Source: JAQUTK01 sp963677415 (GTDB lineage: Bacteria; Bacteroidota; Bacteroidia; Bacteroidales; JAQUTK01). Taken from it: a stretch of 64,000 bases of DNA. The stretch is taken from contig CAXXFJ010000017.1 of assembly GCA_963677415.2 (NCBI GenBank), positions 1 through 64,000 on the forward strand, in the 5' to 3' direction. The notes beneath the pieces are model-generated. The model made no database searches and had not been told where the DNA came from. It worked only from the letters and a program-made list of their open reading frames with translations. The translations under genes were made by a program, and so were the position numbers. Below are positions 17,967-27,066 of this stretch, one piece after another; within the stretch, counting starts at the first letter, position 1, and each line of letters begins with the position of its first letter.

Positions 17967-18653
17967 TTAACCTCTTCTGCTTCCGCCACCCATCGCAATC
18001 ATTACATAATAAAGCAAGGATGCTATCGAACCGATAGCGGCAATAACATACGTATATGCAGCCCATTTCAAAGCATCCTGTGCTTTCCCATGAATCTGCG
18101 AATTAGTAATACCTGCCGTACGAAGCCAAACCAAAGCACGGCTACTCGCATTAATTTCGACCGGTAGAGTCACAACTGTAAACAAGGTTGTAACAGCAAA
18201 TAGTCCGATGCCAATCCAGATGAGAGAAGGGAAAGAGTTCATCATAAACAATCCACCCAAAATCACCCAAGTTACCCATCTCGAAGCAAAGCTGACAGCA
18301 GGAACCAATTTAGAACGCATCTGCAAAAAAGCGTACGATTTGGCATGCTGCACAGCATGCCCACATTCATGAGCAGCTATCGCGGCAGCAGCGACGCTAT
18401 TGCTAAGATAAACACCTTCACTCAGATTGACGGTTTTGTTGGCCGGGTTATAATGATCGGTCAACTGTCCGGGGGTACTTATTACTTTTACATCATAGAT
18501 GCCGCTGTCGTGCAACATCTTCATGGCAACATCCCTTCCTGTCATACCATTGCTTAGTGGTATGCGGGAATATTCTTTAAATTTCCGTTTCAGTACAGCT
18601 TGTACTGCGAAACTTGCGATACCGATCGCAATAATTAAAATCCAAAATCCCAT
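17967..18653 (-). CDS. Membrane zinc metallopeptidase (YugP-like)
   Basis: A 228-residue integral membrane protease of the neutral zinc metallopeptidase family. An N-terminal membrane segment (FWILIIAIGIASFAVQAVL) is followed by HECGH (in AAIAAHECGHAVQHA), the zinc-binding HExxH, and then hydrophobic segments around residues 130-160 and 195-220. The function in Bacteroidetes is not known; a role in membrane protein turnover is inference. It lies downstream of purA on the same strand. Confidence 0.85.
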   Translation of the reverse strand: MGFWILIIAIGIASFAVQAVLKRKFKEYSRIPLSNGMTGRDVAMKMLHDSGIYDVKVISTPGQLTDHYNPANKTVNLSEGVYLSNSVAAAAIAAHECGHAVQHAKSYAFLQMRSKLVPAVSFASRWVTWVILGGLFMMNSFPSLIWIGIGLFAVTTLFTVVTLPVEINASSRALVWLRTAGITNSQIHGKAQDALKWAAYTYVIAAIGSIASLLYYVMIAMGGGSRRG

Positions 18654-18723
18654 AATGTCATTTATTAGTTTGTATCAATTAAGCTGCAAACGGTTTGCCT
18701 GTGACAGAAACTGACAAATCTTG

Positions 18724-19995
18724 TTATTCTTCCGTGTAACGGATGACAGTTTGTTCACGATCCGGACCAACAGATACAATCTTAATAGGCACTTCCAGCT
18801 CTTCTTCAAGGAACGAAATATACGCATTAAACTCTTCAGGGAACTCATCCTCGCTGCTCATTTTAGTCATATTGCATTTCCAACCCGGCAGTTCTACATA
18901 GATAGGTTCAATTTTATCGTTAATCTCATACGGAAATTCTGTCACTTCATTCCCTTCCATATTATAAGCCACACAAGCTTTGATTGTTTCAAAGTCATCA
19001 AGCACGTCGCTCTTCATCATAATCAGTTGAGTAACCCCATCTATCATGATCGCATATTTCAGAGCCACCAGGTCAATCCATCCACAACGACGTTTACGAC
19101 CTGTTACGGAGCCATATTCATTTCCATTTCTGCAGATTGTCTCTCCGATTTCATCAAACAACTCAGTAGGGAAAGGACCGGCACCAACGCGGGTGCAATA
19201 AGCTTTGAAGATTCCATAGACCTCTCCGATCTTGTTCGGAGCAATACCCAGACCTGTGCAAGCTCCCGCACAGATAGTATTAGAAGATGTGACAAATGGG
19301 TAAGAGCCGAAGTCGATATCCAACATAGTACCTTGCGCACCCTCAGCCAATACTTTTTTCCCTTCTTTGAGGTAGTTGTTGATCGCGTGTTCGCTATCGA
19401 TCAGGTCATAGTTCTTCAGATATTCCACAGCTTCCAGCCATTCTTTTACCAACGGTTCCAGATCATACTGGAAGTTCAGGCTTTTCAATATCACTTCGTG
19501 ACGAGCAATGGCAGTAGCAAATTTCTTATCAAAGTCATATAATAAGTCACCGATACGAAGTCCGTTACGGCTGATTTTATCCGTATACGTAGGTCCGATA
19601 CCTTTGCCTGTAGTACCCACTTTGTCACTTCCTTTTGAAGCTTCATAAGCAGCATCAAGCAAACGGTGAGTGGGCAAAATCAAGTGCGCTTTCTTTGAAA
19701 TAAAGAGTTTCTTTGTCAGTTCATGTCCTGAAGCAGCCAATGCTTCTGCTTCCGCCTTAAACAAGACAGGATCAAGCACTACCCCATTACCAATGATATT
19801 CGCATTATTCCCCTGAAATATTCCGGAAGGAATAGAGCGGAGTACATATTTCTCACCATTGAATTCCAGCGTATGTCCGGCATTTGGTCCACCTTGAAAA
19901 CGGGTCACAACATCATAGTTGGGAGTAAGTACATCCACTACTTTCCCTTTTCCTTCGTCGCCCCATTGCAAGCCCAACAATACATCTACTTTCAT
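18724..19995 (-). CDS. purA: Adenylosuccinate synthase
   Basis: Joins IMP and aspartate using GTP, the first committed step to AMP. The start is placed at 19995 (MKVDVLLGLQWGDEGKGK), giving 423 residues. Ten further codons are open upstream but do not belong to the conserved N-terminus. GWGDEGKGK-type P-loop, GGPNAGHT, GTTGKGIGPTY, and VGAGPFPTEL are all present. The start is 30 bases after the Fur-family gene, so the two are probably co-transcribed. Confidence 0.96.
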   Translation of the reverse strand: MKVDVLLGLQWGDEGKGKVVDVLTPNYDVVTRFQGGPNAGHTLEFNGEKYVLRSIPSGIFQGNNANIIGNGVVLDPVLFKAEAEALAASGHELTKKLFISKKAHLILPTHRLLDAAYEASKGSDKVGTTGKGIGPTYTDKISRNGLRIGDLLYDFDKKFATAIARHEVILKSLNFQYDLEPLVKEWLEAVEYLKNYDLIDSEHAINNYLKEGKKVLAEGAQGTMLDIDFGSYPFVTSSNTICAGACTGLGIAPNKIGEVYGIFKAYCTRVGAGPFPTELFDEIGETICRNGNEYGSVTGRKRRCGWIDLVALKYAIMIDGVTQLIMMKSDVLDDFETIKACVAYNMEGNEVTEFPYEINDKIEPIYVELPGWKCNMTKMSSEDEFPEEFNAYISFLEEELEVPIKIVSVGPDREQTVIRYTEE

Positions 19996-20025
19996 TTTTT
20001 TGTTCGTTATAGTTATACTAATCAA

Positions 20026-20481
20026 TTATTTCACTTTGTTTTGCAGCCTTCTGCACTTCTCACAGGTTCCATAGAGATAGACACTGTGACTTTGCACAAG
20101 AAACCTTTTCAGTTGCTTGGCATTCATCAATTTAGCGACAGTCGGATCTCTGAATTCTTTTTCCTCTCCACAACACAGACACACCGTCTTATACGTATTC
20201 TGAGGGCAGAGCATTCGCTCATATCGGCACGCGCCATCCATAATCGGATGTCTCACTACCAAATGGCAATCCAGAAACAATTTAATGGAATTATAAAGCG
20301 TCGTCCTACCGATAAAGAGCTTTTCTTCCTCCACCCAGTTTTGCAGATCTTCTATTGTAAAGTGTCTATTCCGAGAATAAATATATTCAAGGATTTTATA
20401 CCTTTCAGGCGTTCTACGTAATTTGTGAGCCAATAAATAGCTATTGAGTATCCTCTTTGCTTTCTCCATTCCGTTATCCAT
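20026..20481 (-). CDS. Fur-family transcriptional regulator
   Basis: A 151-residue winged-helix protein of the Fur superfamily. The DNA-binding half is RTPERYKILEYIY...RTTLYNSIKLF; the structural zinc cysteines are CLCCGE and CEKC. The usual regulatory histidine stretch (HHDH before the first CxxC) is absent; here it reads PQNTYKT. It may therefore not sense iron in the classical way. It precedes purA with a 30-base gap. Its target and signal are unknown. Confidence 0.85.
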   Translation of the reverse strand: MDNGMEKAKRILNSYLLAHKLRRTPERYKILEYIYSRNRHFTIEDLQNWVEEEKLFIGRTTLYNSIKLFLDCHLVVRHPIMDGACRYERMLCPQNTYKTVCLCCGEEKEFRDPTVAKLMNAKQLKRFLVQSHSVYLYGTCEKCRRLQNKVK

Positions 20482-20509
20482 TCATCTGCATCTGGTTTAA
20501 TGAAGCAAG

Positions 20510-20517
20510 CAAAAGTA
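20510..20517 (-). promoter_or_regulatory. -7 box upstream of the Fur-family gene and purA
   Basis: Minus-strand TACTTTTG, 28 bases from the start, with a T-rich -33 region about 19 bases upstream. Confidence 0.6.
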
Positions 20518-20604
20518 GTTCTTTTGGGTGATATATAAAAACTTTTGTATAATAATTTTAGAGGTTCCACAGCACTCTTAGTTCTGAAAATGAGGATTCA
20601 AATC

Positions 20605-22419
20605 CTATCTCCTTTCAATAACCGTACGGATAAGGCGTGTGAAACGATCGGCATACATATCAGACTTTACGATTCCCACACCACTGATTTCTCCAAAAGA
20701 TTTACGGTCTTTAGGTTTTTGATTAGCCATCTCGGTCAGTACCTTGTCTGAAAAGATCAGATACGCAGGCACTCCTTTTTCCTGAGCGATTACTTTACGC
20801 AAAGCTCTCAACTGGTCATACAAATCCTCCTCCTGACTCTGTGAAGCGATAGGAGTAGCAACTGCTTTTTTCCCTCCTTTTTTGCCTTTCTCGGCAGGTT
20901 CATATGGACGTGGCTTGTATAGAAACACTTCTTTTCTGCCATACAACACATCTTCTCCAAAAGGAGTGATTCTAAGTATAGAACCCTCGTTATAAGCAAC
21001 TTCTACACAGTTGAGCTGCAGCATCTGCAGAAAATAGGCTGACCATTCCTGGTAGGAGAACTCTTTTCCCACACCATAGGTCTTTAGCATGTGATATCCT
21101 TCCTGAAAAAGTTCTGCACGTGAAGATCCTCTGAGAATATCAACAAGCATCCGGAAACCGATCTTTTCGTCGGTACGTTTGACAGCACTGAGTGCTTTTT
21201 GCACCAGCACTGTGCCATTAAACCTTTCCGGCGGATTCTTGCAAACATCACAATTGCCACAATCCTCTTCCAGTGTCTCGCCAAAATAGCTCATCAATAT
21301 TTTCCTTCTGCAGATTCCCGATTCAGCAAACTCCTGCATCCTTTTCAGTTTCATCATATTGATCTCCTGCTGTCCGCTCTCTTCCGCAAAACTCCGCAAC
21401 AAGATCAGGTCTCCGACCGAATAAAACAAGAATGTATCTGCCGGTAATCCATCTCTGCCAGACCGTCCAATCTCCTGGTAATAATTTTCCATACTTTTGG
21501 GTAGATTGTAATGAATGACCCAGCGTACGTTAGACTTGTCAATTCCCATACCAAAAGCAATAGTCGCAACAATCACATCAATAGAGTCATTGATGAAAGC
21601 TGTCTGCACCTCATCTCTATTTTTTGCGTTCATGCCGGCATGATACGGAGCAGCAGAAATCCCTTTTGAGTTCAGTTCCTCAGCAACTTTCTCAACAGTG
21701 TCACGTTTCATACAGTAGATGATGCCGCTCTGATCTTTTCGTTTGGCAATAAAGTCGGTAATCATCTTTAGTTTTATCTTCTTTGTGGCTCCACTGACCA
21801 CAGAGAGAGAGAGGTTGGGGCGATTAAAAGAGGAAAGAAACATCTGTGCATTTTCAAGTTTCAGTTGTGTGCGGATATCCTCCCGGGTAATTTTGTCTGC
21901 TGTTGCCGTCAAAGCGATGATGGGTAGCTCAGGAAAACGATCTTTGATCATCCCCAACTGTGTATATTCCGGTCGGAAATCATGTCCCCATTGAGAAATA
22001 CAATGTGCTTCATCAATTGCGATAAAGGAGAATTTCAATCTGGAGAAAAGAGAATCCAGTTCGCCGAGAAACCGTTCAGGCGAGACATACAAAAGCTTTA
22101 TTTGTCCGGAGAGGATCTCGATCTTCACCTTTTCCGACTCAGACGCTTTTTGCGAACTATTCAGAAAAGCCGCAGGTATCCCATTCTCAATGAGACCTTC
22201 AACCTGATCTTTCATCAGGGCAATCAGTGGAGAGATAACAATGGCCGTACCTTCCATCATCAGAGCAGGTATCTGGAAACAGACCGACTTTCCAGCACCG
22301 GTAGGCATCAGCACGATAGAATCTCTTCCTTCCAGTGTGTTACGAATGATATCCTCCTGATACGGGCGAAATGAATTATATCCGAAATATTGCTTTAAAA
22401 AATCTTGTGCCGTTCTCAT
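20605..22419 (-). CDS. recQ: ATP-dependent DNA helicase RecQ
   Basis: Superfamily 2 3'-5' helicase for recombination and fork repair. The 604 residues show Walker A MPTGAGKSVCF, DEAH in IAIDEAHCISQWGHDFRPEY, the RQC zinc cysteines (CRRKILMSYFG...CGNCDVC), a winged-helix region and a C-terminal HRDC domain (LYDQLRALRKVIAQEKGVPAYLIF). It starts 12 bases after the DUF721 gene, completing a recF-DUF721-recQ run. Confidence 0.95.
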   Translation of the reverse strand: MRTAQDFLKQYFGYNSFRPYQEDIIRNTLEGRDSIVLMPTGAGKSVCFQIPALMMEGTAIVISPLIALMKDQVEGLIENGIPAAFLNSSQKASESEKVKIEILSGQIKLLYVSPERFLGELDSLFSRLKFSFIAIDEAHCISQWGHDFRPEYTQLGMIKDRFPELPIIALTATADKITREDIRTQLKLENAQMFLSSFNRPNLSLSVVSGATKKIKLKMITDFIAKRKDQSGIIYCMKRDTVEKVAEELNSKGISAAPYHAGMNAKNRDEVQTAFINDSIDVIVATIAFGMGIDKSNVRWVIHYNLPKSMENYYQEIGRSGRDGLPADTFLFYSVGDLILLRSFAEESGQQEINMMKLKRMQEFAESGICRRKILMSYFGETLEEDCGNCDVCKNPPERFNGTVLVQKALSAVKRTDEKIGFRMLVDILRGSSRAELFQEGYHMLKTYGVGKEFSYQEWSAYFLQMLQLNCVEVAYNEGSILRITPFGEDVLYGRKEVFLYKPRPYEPAEKGKKGGKKAVATPIASQSQEEDLYDQLRALRKVIAQEKGVPAYLIFSDKVLTEMANQKPKDRKSFGEISGVGIVKSDMYADRFTRLIRTVIERR

Positions 22420-22431
22420 TCAGTAGTCGGT

Positions 22432-22722
22432 TTATTGGAATATAATCTGGCTGATCACGGCATCTCCGATCTTAGCATTTAGTTTTTGAATCAATTGCTG
22501 GCGATGCATGAGCAATTCGGCCCGCAACACTGAAGATGACAACTGCACATACAACGTACGGTTGCGAACATAGAGATGTGTCGTATAATTATTTACAGCC
22601 GGTCCGACCACTTCAGGCCAGATGCTGATCACTTCCATTTCATACAGGTGCGTATCAAGATGCTGTTCTGAAAGCAGTTCCTTTAAGATCTCATGCAGCG
22701 GTTGCGCTTTCTTTTTCCTCAT
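22432..22722 (-). CDS. DUF721 (DciA-related) protein
   Basis: A 96-residue protein of the DUF721 family, whose member DciA loads the replicative helicase in many bacteria. Conserved features are the WPEVVGPAVNNYT core and VQLSSSVLRAELLM. Its start overlaps the recF stop by four bases (ATGA), so translation is coupled. A replication or repair role with RecF is inference from family and position. Confidence 0.85.
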   Translation of the reverse strand: MRKKKAQPLHEILKELLSEQHLDTHLYEMEVISIWPEVVGPAVNNYTTHLYVRNRTLYVQLSSSVLRAELLMHRQQLIQKLNAKIGDAVISQIIFQ

Positions 22723-23831
22723 TGCATTGTCCCTTTTTCCAGTTCGGAAACCTCTCCGTTTTGTACCCGGAAGATCAGATAATCCTGATTACAAGCAGCC
22801 AGTATCTCATCCAGATATTTCCGGTTCGTATCCGTGATAAAGATCTGCCCAAATTTGTCGCTTGCCACCAGACTAACAATCTGTTCAACCCGATGGGCAT
22901 CCAGTTTGTCGAAGATATCATCCAGCAATAAAATAGGCGTGGTATGTCCGTTGCGTTTTAAAAATTCAAATTGTGCGAGCTTTAAGGCAATCAGATAGGT
23001 TTTGTTTTGCCCTTGCGATCCAATTTTCCTGATGGGATACGAATCCAAAAGCATCTCAAGATCATCTTTATGTACCCCTTTAGTAGAAAAACCGATGAGT
23101 TTATCACGTTCCCGAGTAGCTTTCAGCATGGTGCGTAGTTCACCTTCGCTCAAATGCGAAGAATATTCCAGCGACACATCTTCCGCGTCACCGGACACAT
23201 ACTTATAATACTCTCTGAATACAGGGATAAATTCTTCAAGAAAACGGCAGCGTTTCTGGTAGATGATACTCCCCGCATTGTCCATCACCTCTTCCCACAG
23301 TTCGTAGATAGTATCATCATCATACTGCTCCTCTTTGAGTAGCGCATTGCGTTGAGCCAGAGCCCGGTTGTAAGCGATCAGCGCCTCCATGTATCCTTTA
23401 TCATACTGAGCAATCACAAGATCCAGAAACTTTCTTCTTTCCTCGCTTCCCCCCAGAATCAGAGCGGAATCAGAAGGAGAGACCATTACCAACGGAATAG
23501 TACCTATATGTTCGGAAAGTTTCTCATACTCCTTTTTGTTACGCTTGAATAGCTTCTTTTGTTTACGTTTGAGTCCGCAATAGATTTCCTCTTCTTTGCC
23601 TTCAAAGTCATACATACCTTGCACAACGAAAAATTCTTCCCCATGCAAGATGTTTTGAGAATCCGGAAGATTTGTCTGACTTTTGCAGAAAGAGAGATAA
23701 TGGAGCACATCCAGAAGATTGGTTTTGCCCATTCCATTATCGCCAAAGAAGCAGTTCAGCTTTTTTGAGAATAGAAGTTCCGCCTCACGGATATTCTTAT
23801 AATTGATAATTGAGAGTCGGTTGAGTATCAT
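22719..23831 (-). CDS. recF: DNA replication and repair protein RecF
   Basis: SMC-like ATPase that helps load RecA at gaps. The 370 residues contain Walker A FGDNGMGKTNLLDV, the signature GSQGQNKTYLIALKLAQ, and Walker B ILLLDDIFDKLD. It heads the recF-DUF721-recQ run. The promoter box is at 23875-23882. Confidence 0.96.
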   Translation of the reverse strand: MILNRLSIINYKNIREAELLFSKKLNCFFGDNGMGKTNLLDVLHYLSFCKSQTNLPDSQNILHGEEFFVVQGMYDFEGKEEEIYCGLKRKQKKLFKRNKKEYEKLSEHIGTIPLVMVSPSDSALILGGSEERRKFLDLVIAQYDKGYMEALIAYNRALAQRNALLKEEQYDDDTIYELWEEVMDNAGSIIYQKRCRFLEEFIPVFREYYKYVSGDAEDVSLEYSSHLSEGELRTMLKATRERDKLIGFSTKGVHKDDLEMLLDSYPIRKIGSQGQNKTYLIALKLAQFEFLKRNGHTTPILLLDDIFDKLDAHRVEQIVSLVASDKFGQIFITDTNRKYLDEILAACNQDYLIFRVQNGEVSELEKGTMQ

Positions 23832-23874
23832 GCATTAATCAGTTCTTTCGCTTTTGGGCAATATCGTCATGACA

Positions 23875-23882
23875 CAAAAGTA
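23875..23882 (-). promoter_or_regulatory. -7 box upstream of recF
   Basis: Minus-strand TACTTTTG, 43 bases upstream of the start; no clear -33 element. Confidence 0.5.
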
Positions 23883-23953
23883 GTACAAATAAAGTACCTG
23901 CCACCTCCATCAGAAGAAGAAATTCTATAAAATTATTGATTTGTTCATCAAAG

Positions 23954-23985
23954 TTTGTTGGTGTTTGAAAAATAAACTACTTTTG
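23954..23985 (+). promoter_or_regulatory. Promoter of the TPR protein gene
   Basis: TTTG (23954-23957), 20-base spacer, TACTTTTG (23978-23985), 31 bases before the start. Confidence 0.7.
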
Positions 23986-24016
23986 CGAACTTAACAGAAA
24001 ATTAAAGAATACAGAT

Positions 24017-24709
24017 ATGTCAGACAAAAAGAAGTCACAAAAAGGCGAATTACAGATTGAGGATGTAGAAAAGGCGTTGTCTCGTACAGAGCTCTTCATT
24101 GAAGACAACCAAAACAAGCTGTTGGCAGGATTAGGTATTGTCGTATTAGTAGTAGCCGGTTTTATCGGAGTACGTCACTTTTACACATTACCGAGAGAGA
24201 AAAAGGCTCAGGTTGCCCTTTTCCCGGCCGAAAAGTATTTTGCGAAAGATTCTTTGAACCTTGCATTGAATGGCGATGGACTTAATTGCATCGGATTTAT
24301 GGGAGTTATTGAAGATTATAGTGGCACAGATGCTGCAAACCTTGCTTGTGCTTATTCAGGATTGAGCCTTCACCAACTAGGTAAGAACGAAGAAGCTATC
24401 AAATACTTGAAAAAGTTCAGTGGTGGAGATGATATGATTGCTCCGGCAGTACTTTCAGCCATAGGCGATTGCTATTCAGATATGGAAGACTATAAAGAAG
24501 CTGTAACCTATTTTGAAAAAGCAGCAAAGAAAGCAGACAACAACATTGTATCTCCAATCAGTTTGAAGAAAGCAGGTCTTGCTTATGAGAAGATGAACAA
24601 TTATGACAAGGCGCTGCAGGTATACACAACTATTAAAGATAAATATGTCAACTCAGCTGAAGGTGTTGACGTAGACAAATACATCGAAAGAGTTAAAGCT
24701 CTGAAGTAA
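24017..24709 (+). CDS. Membrane-anchored tetratricopeptide repeat protein
   Basis: A 230-residue protein with a charged N-terminus, one membrane segment (LLAGLGIVVLVVAGFIGV, about 35-53) and TPR-like helices outside (LGKNEEAIKYLKKF; MEDYKEAVTYFEKAAKK; MNNYDKALQVYTTI). It resembles YfgM-type proteins, which assist at the translocon in other bacteria, but that role is only inferred here. It is followed by a terminator and then ribH. Confidence 0.8.
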   Translation: MSDKKKSQKGELQIEDVEKALSRTELFIEDNQNKLLAGLGIVVLVVAGFIGVRHFYTLPREKKAQVALFPAEKYFAKDSLNLALNGDGLNCIGFMGVIEDYSGTDAANLACAYSGLSLHQLGKNEEAIKYLKKFSGGDDMIAPAVLSAIGDCYSDMEDYKEAVTYFEKAAKKADNNIVSPISLKKAGLAYEKMNNYDKALQVYTTIKDKYVNSAEGVDVDKYIERVKALK

Positions 24710-24727
24710 GCCGTATTCATAAACAGG

Positions 24728-24769
24728 AAAAGCTGCTTACATCAAACAAGGCAGCTTTTTTTTATTTTA
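24728..24769 (+). terminator. Terminator after the TPR protein gene
   Basis: AAAGCTGC and GCAGCTTT arms flank a 14-base loop, followed by a run of eight T's. It sits between the TPR gene and ribH. Confidence 0.8.
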
Positions 24770-24784
24770 AATAAGAGAAGAACG

Positions 24785-25270
24785 ATGGCAACAGCATATC
24801 ATAACTTGTCAACATACGATGCAACATCACTGCCCAACGTTGAAGGAAAACGTTTCGGTATCGTCGTTGCAGACTGGAATAGCAACATCACCTTTAAACT
24901 GTTGGATGGCGCTGTAAGTGCATTAGCAGAACACGGTGTAAAGCCAGAAGATATCGAAGTAATACATGTACCCGGAAGTTTCGAACTGATCTTTGGTGCC
25001 AGACAGATGGCAGAGCGTTCCAGAGTAGATGCGGTCATTGTATTAGGCTGCGTAGTACGCGGAGACACCCCTCATTTTGATTACGTCTGTCAGGGTGTTA
25101 CCCAAGGTATAGCCAGTTTGAATCTGAAATATAATATTCCTTTCATATTTGGGATGGTCACTACCAATACGATGCAGCAAGCAGAAGATCGGGCAGGAGG
25201 AATACATGGTAATAAAGGGGTAGAAGGCGCAATTACCGCGATAATAATGTCGCAAATGTTTGTAGAATAG
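24785..25270 (+). CDS. ribH: 6,7-dimethyl-8-ribityllumazine synthase
   Basis: Penultimate step of riboflavin synthesis, forming the lumazine that riboflavin synthase uses; normally a 60-mer shell. The 161 residues have VADWNSNIT near the start, VPGSFELIFGARQMA, and the catalytic His in GDTPHFDYVCQGVTQG. No other riboflavin genes are nearby and no flavin riboswitch is visible upstream. Confidence 0.96.
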   Translation: MATAYHNLSTYDATSLPNVEGKRFGIVVADWNSNITFKLLDGAVSALAEHGVKPEDIEVIHVPGSFELIFGARQMAERSRVDAVIVLGCVVRGDTPHFDYVCQGVTQGIASLNLKYNIPFIFGMVTTNTMQQAEDRAGGIHGNKGVEGAITAIIMSQMFVE

Positions 25271-25289
25271 AAATTATTCACTACTTTTG
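25259..25289 (+). promoter_or_regulatory. Promoter of tRNA-Tyr and tRNA-Gly
   Basis: TTTG (25259-25262), 19-base spacer, TACTTTTG (25282-25289), 17 bases before the tRNA. It overlaps the end of ribH. Confidence 0.75.
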
Positions 25290-25306
25290 CACCGCCGTTA
25301 GAGAAC

Positions 25307-25388
25307 GGGTAGTTACCAGAGTGGCCAAATGGGGCAGACTGTAAATCTGCTGGCTTCGCCTTCGGTGGTTCGAATCCATCACTACCCA
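25307..25388 (+). tRNA. tRNA-Tyr (GTA anticodon)
   Basis: 82-base class II tRNA. The acceptor stem GGGTAGT pairs with ACTACCC, the anticodon loop contains GTA (ACTGTAAAT), a long variable arm (TGGCTTCGCCTTCG) is present, and the T-arm is GGTTCGAATCC. Confidence 0.96.
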
Positions 25389-25396
25389 CTAACATT

Positions 25397-25469
25397 GCGG
25401 GAATAGCTCAGTTGATAGAGCATTAGCCTTCCAAGCTGAGGGTCGCGGGTTTGAGTCCCGTTTCCCGCT
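25397..25469 (+). tRNA. tRNA-Gly (TCC anticodon)
   Basis: 73-base cloverleaf. The acceptor stem GCGGGAA pairs with TTCCCGC, the D-arm is TAGCTCAGTTGATAGAGC, the anticodon loop is CTTCCAA (TCC), and the T-arm is GGTTTGAGTCC. It is 8 bases after tRNA-Tyr, so they share a transcript. Confidence 0.96.
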
Positions 25470-25475
25470 CTCAGT

Positions 25476-25517
25476 AAAAAGAGGCTTTCTACCATGAGGT
25501 AGGAAGCCTCTTTTTAA
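25476..25517 (+). terminator. Terminator after tRNA-Tyr/tRNA-Gly
   Basis: AAAAAGAGGCTT and AAGCCTCTTTTT arms enclose a smaller stem (CTACC/GGTAG) and end in T's. Confidence 0.85.
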
Positions 25518-25619
25518 TTTTGAGAAACTCTTGCACCCTCTTTTTTCAAAACAAGATCTCCCCGATTATTAAAGAAATAGTAGTACCTTCGCAACTACAA
25601 CAAAACAAGACGGTCCGCT

Positions 25620-26966
25620 ATGTTTGATCTCGATTTATATAAAAGACATTACAAGGTTCTCATCAGGTTGGGAGTACCCATTATAATAGGACAGATCGGA
25701 TTTATCGCGCTCGGATTTGCTGATACCTTCATGGTGGGTCATCACAGTACTGAAGAACTGGCAGCCTCCTCGTTTGTTATCACAATCATCAGTCTTGCGA
25801 TTCTTATCAGTGTCGGCTTCTCTTACGGACTGATTCCACTGGTCGGTTCTCTCTACGGACAAAAGAAATACGAACAAATCGGTCAGGTAGTCCGATATGG
25901 TTTTTATGCCAATCTGCTGGTAACCACTCTTCTTCTGCTCGCATTAGGAGTAGTTTATCTCTATGTTGATCGTATGGGACAGCCCGAAGAACTGCTACCG
26001 CTCATCCGTACCTTCTTTGTGTATCAAGTGGCATCCCTCTTCTTTATCGGGCTTTTCAATGTATTCAGGCAGTTTGCCGATGGGATCACCAATACAAAGA
26101 TCTCTATGTGGATACTTTTGAGTGCGAACGGAATAAATATTCTCCTCAATTATATCTTTATTTTCGGACATTGGGGTGCTCCTGAGATGGGCCTGGAAGG
26201 TGCCGGACTAGGGACTCTGATTGCCCGTATCCTGATGGTAATAACCGCTTTCATCCTCTTCTTCGGGAGCAAGAGCTTTGCCGTGTATCGCAAAGGACTG
26301 AAGATCCGTGCCTCGGACCTCTCACTCTTCAAAAAGATAAACAAACTAGGATGGCCAATCGGTGCGCAGATGGGTATGGAGATGGCTTCATTTACCATTG
26401 TAGGTATTATGGTCGGATGGCTGGGCACAATTGAGATGGCTGCTCATCAGGTGATGATTACAGTATCAACGATCTGTTTCATGGCATACTATGGCCTTGG
26501 ATCAGCAGTGGGAGTTCGTGTCAGCAATTTTGAAGGACAGGGAGACTATCAGCAAGTACGTCGTGTAACATATGCCGGTTTTCATCTGATGATGCTACTG
26601 GCATTAGTCAGTTCGTCGATTGTCTATTTCTTTCAGAATGAACTCGGGGGACTCTTTACCGACTCACAGGAAGTTATTCTTATGTTTTCCACCTTGATTA
26701 CCCCCATGCTCTTGTATCAGTTTGGCGATGGCTTGCAAGTTTGCTATGCCAATGCCCTGCGTGGTCGGGGAGACGTTAATATCATGATGGTGATAGCATT
26801 TATTGCTTATTTTATTGTCTCTCTCCCTGCAAGCTATTTCTTTGGTTTTGTGCTCGAATGGGGGGTAATGGGTGTTTGGATGGGATTCCCCTTCGGGTTG
26901 ACCACTGCCGGAATTCTTTATTTCTGGCGTTTCTATTCCGGCACAAAGAAGAAAGTAAATAGATAA
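25620..26966 (+). CDS. MATE family efflux transporter
   Basis: A 448-residue inner membrane exporter of the multidrug and toxin extrusion family, a cation-coupled antiporter. It has about twelve hydrophobic segments and the MATE start pattern (LIRLGVPIIIGQIGFIALGFADTFMVGHHS). The second half repeats it (INKLGWPIGAQMGMEMASFTIVGIMVGWLG). It stands alone. Substrate unknown. The upstream TACCTTCG (25583-25590) is a one-mismatch promoter candidate. Confidence 0.93.
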   Translation: MFDLDLYKRHYKVLIRLGVPIIIGQIGFIALGFADTFMVGHHSTEELAASSFVITIISLAILISVGFSYGLIPLVGSLYGQKKYEQIGQVVRYGFYANLLVTTLLLLALGVVYLYVDRMGQPEELLPLIRTFFVYQVASLFFIGLFNVFRQFADGITNTKISMWILLSANGINILLNYIFIFGHWGAPEMGLEGAGLGTLIARILMVITAFILFFGSKSFAVYRKGLKIRASDLSLFKKINKLGWPIGAQMGMEMASFTIVGIMVGWLGTIEMAAHQVMITVSTICFMAYYGLGSAVGVRVSNFEGQGDYQQVRRVTYAGFHLMMLLALVSSSIVYFFQNELGGLFTDSQEVILMFSTLITPMLLYQFGDGLQVCYANALRGRGDVNIMMVIAFIAYFIVSLPASYFFGFVLEWGVMGVWMGFPFGLTTAGILYFWRFYSGTKKKVNR

Positions 26967-27012
26967 CAATTCAGTTATTCTATACTTATATCTTTGATCA
27001 GGAGTTATTTTC

Positions 27013-27044
27013 TTGTTCGGAAACAAATAAAATAATTACATTTG
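27013..27044 (+). promoter_or_regulatory. Promoter of the GH2 gene
   Basis: TTG (27013-27015), 21-base spacer, TACATTTG (27037-27044). A transcript from here would start after the first possible GTG start, which argues for a downstream ATG as the true start. Confidence 0.6.
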
Positions 27045-27066
27045 CGTGTCCATGAACTATTTTAAG

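Noticed and set aside
18721..19542. 273-codon plus-strand frame opposite purA
   Set aside because: Shadow of the highly conserved purA gene; low-complexity Phe/His-rich protein without domain features.
24710..24784. Flavin riboswitch ahead of ribH
   Set aside because: Only a terminator is present; the gap is too short and lacks FMN aptamer motifs.
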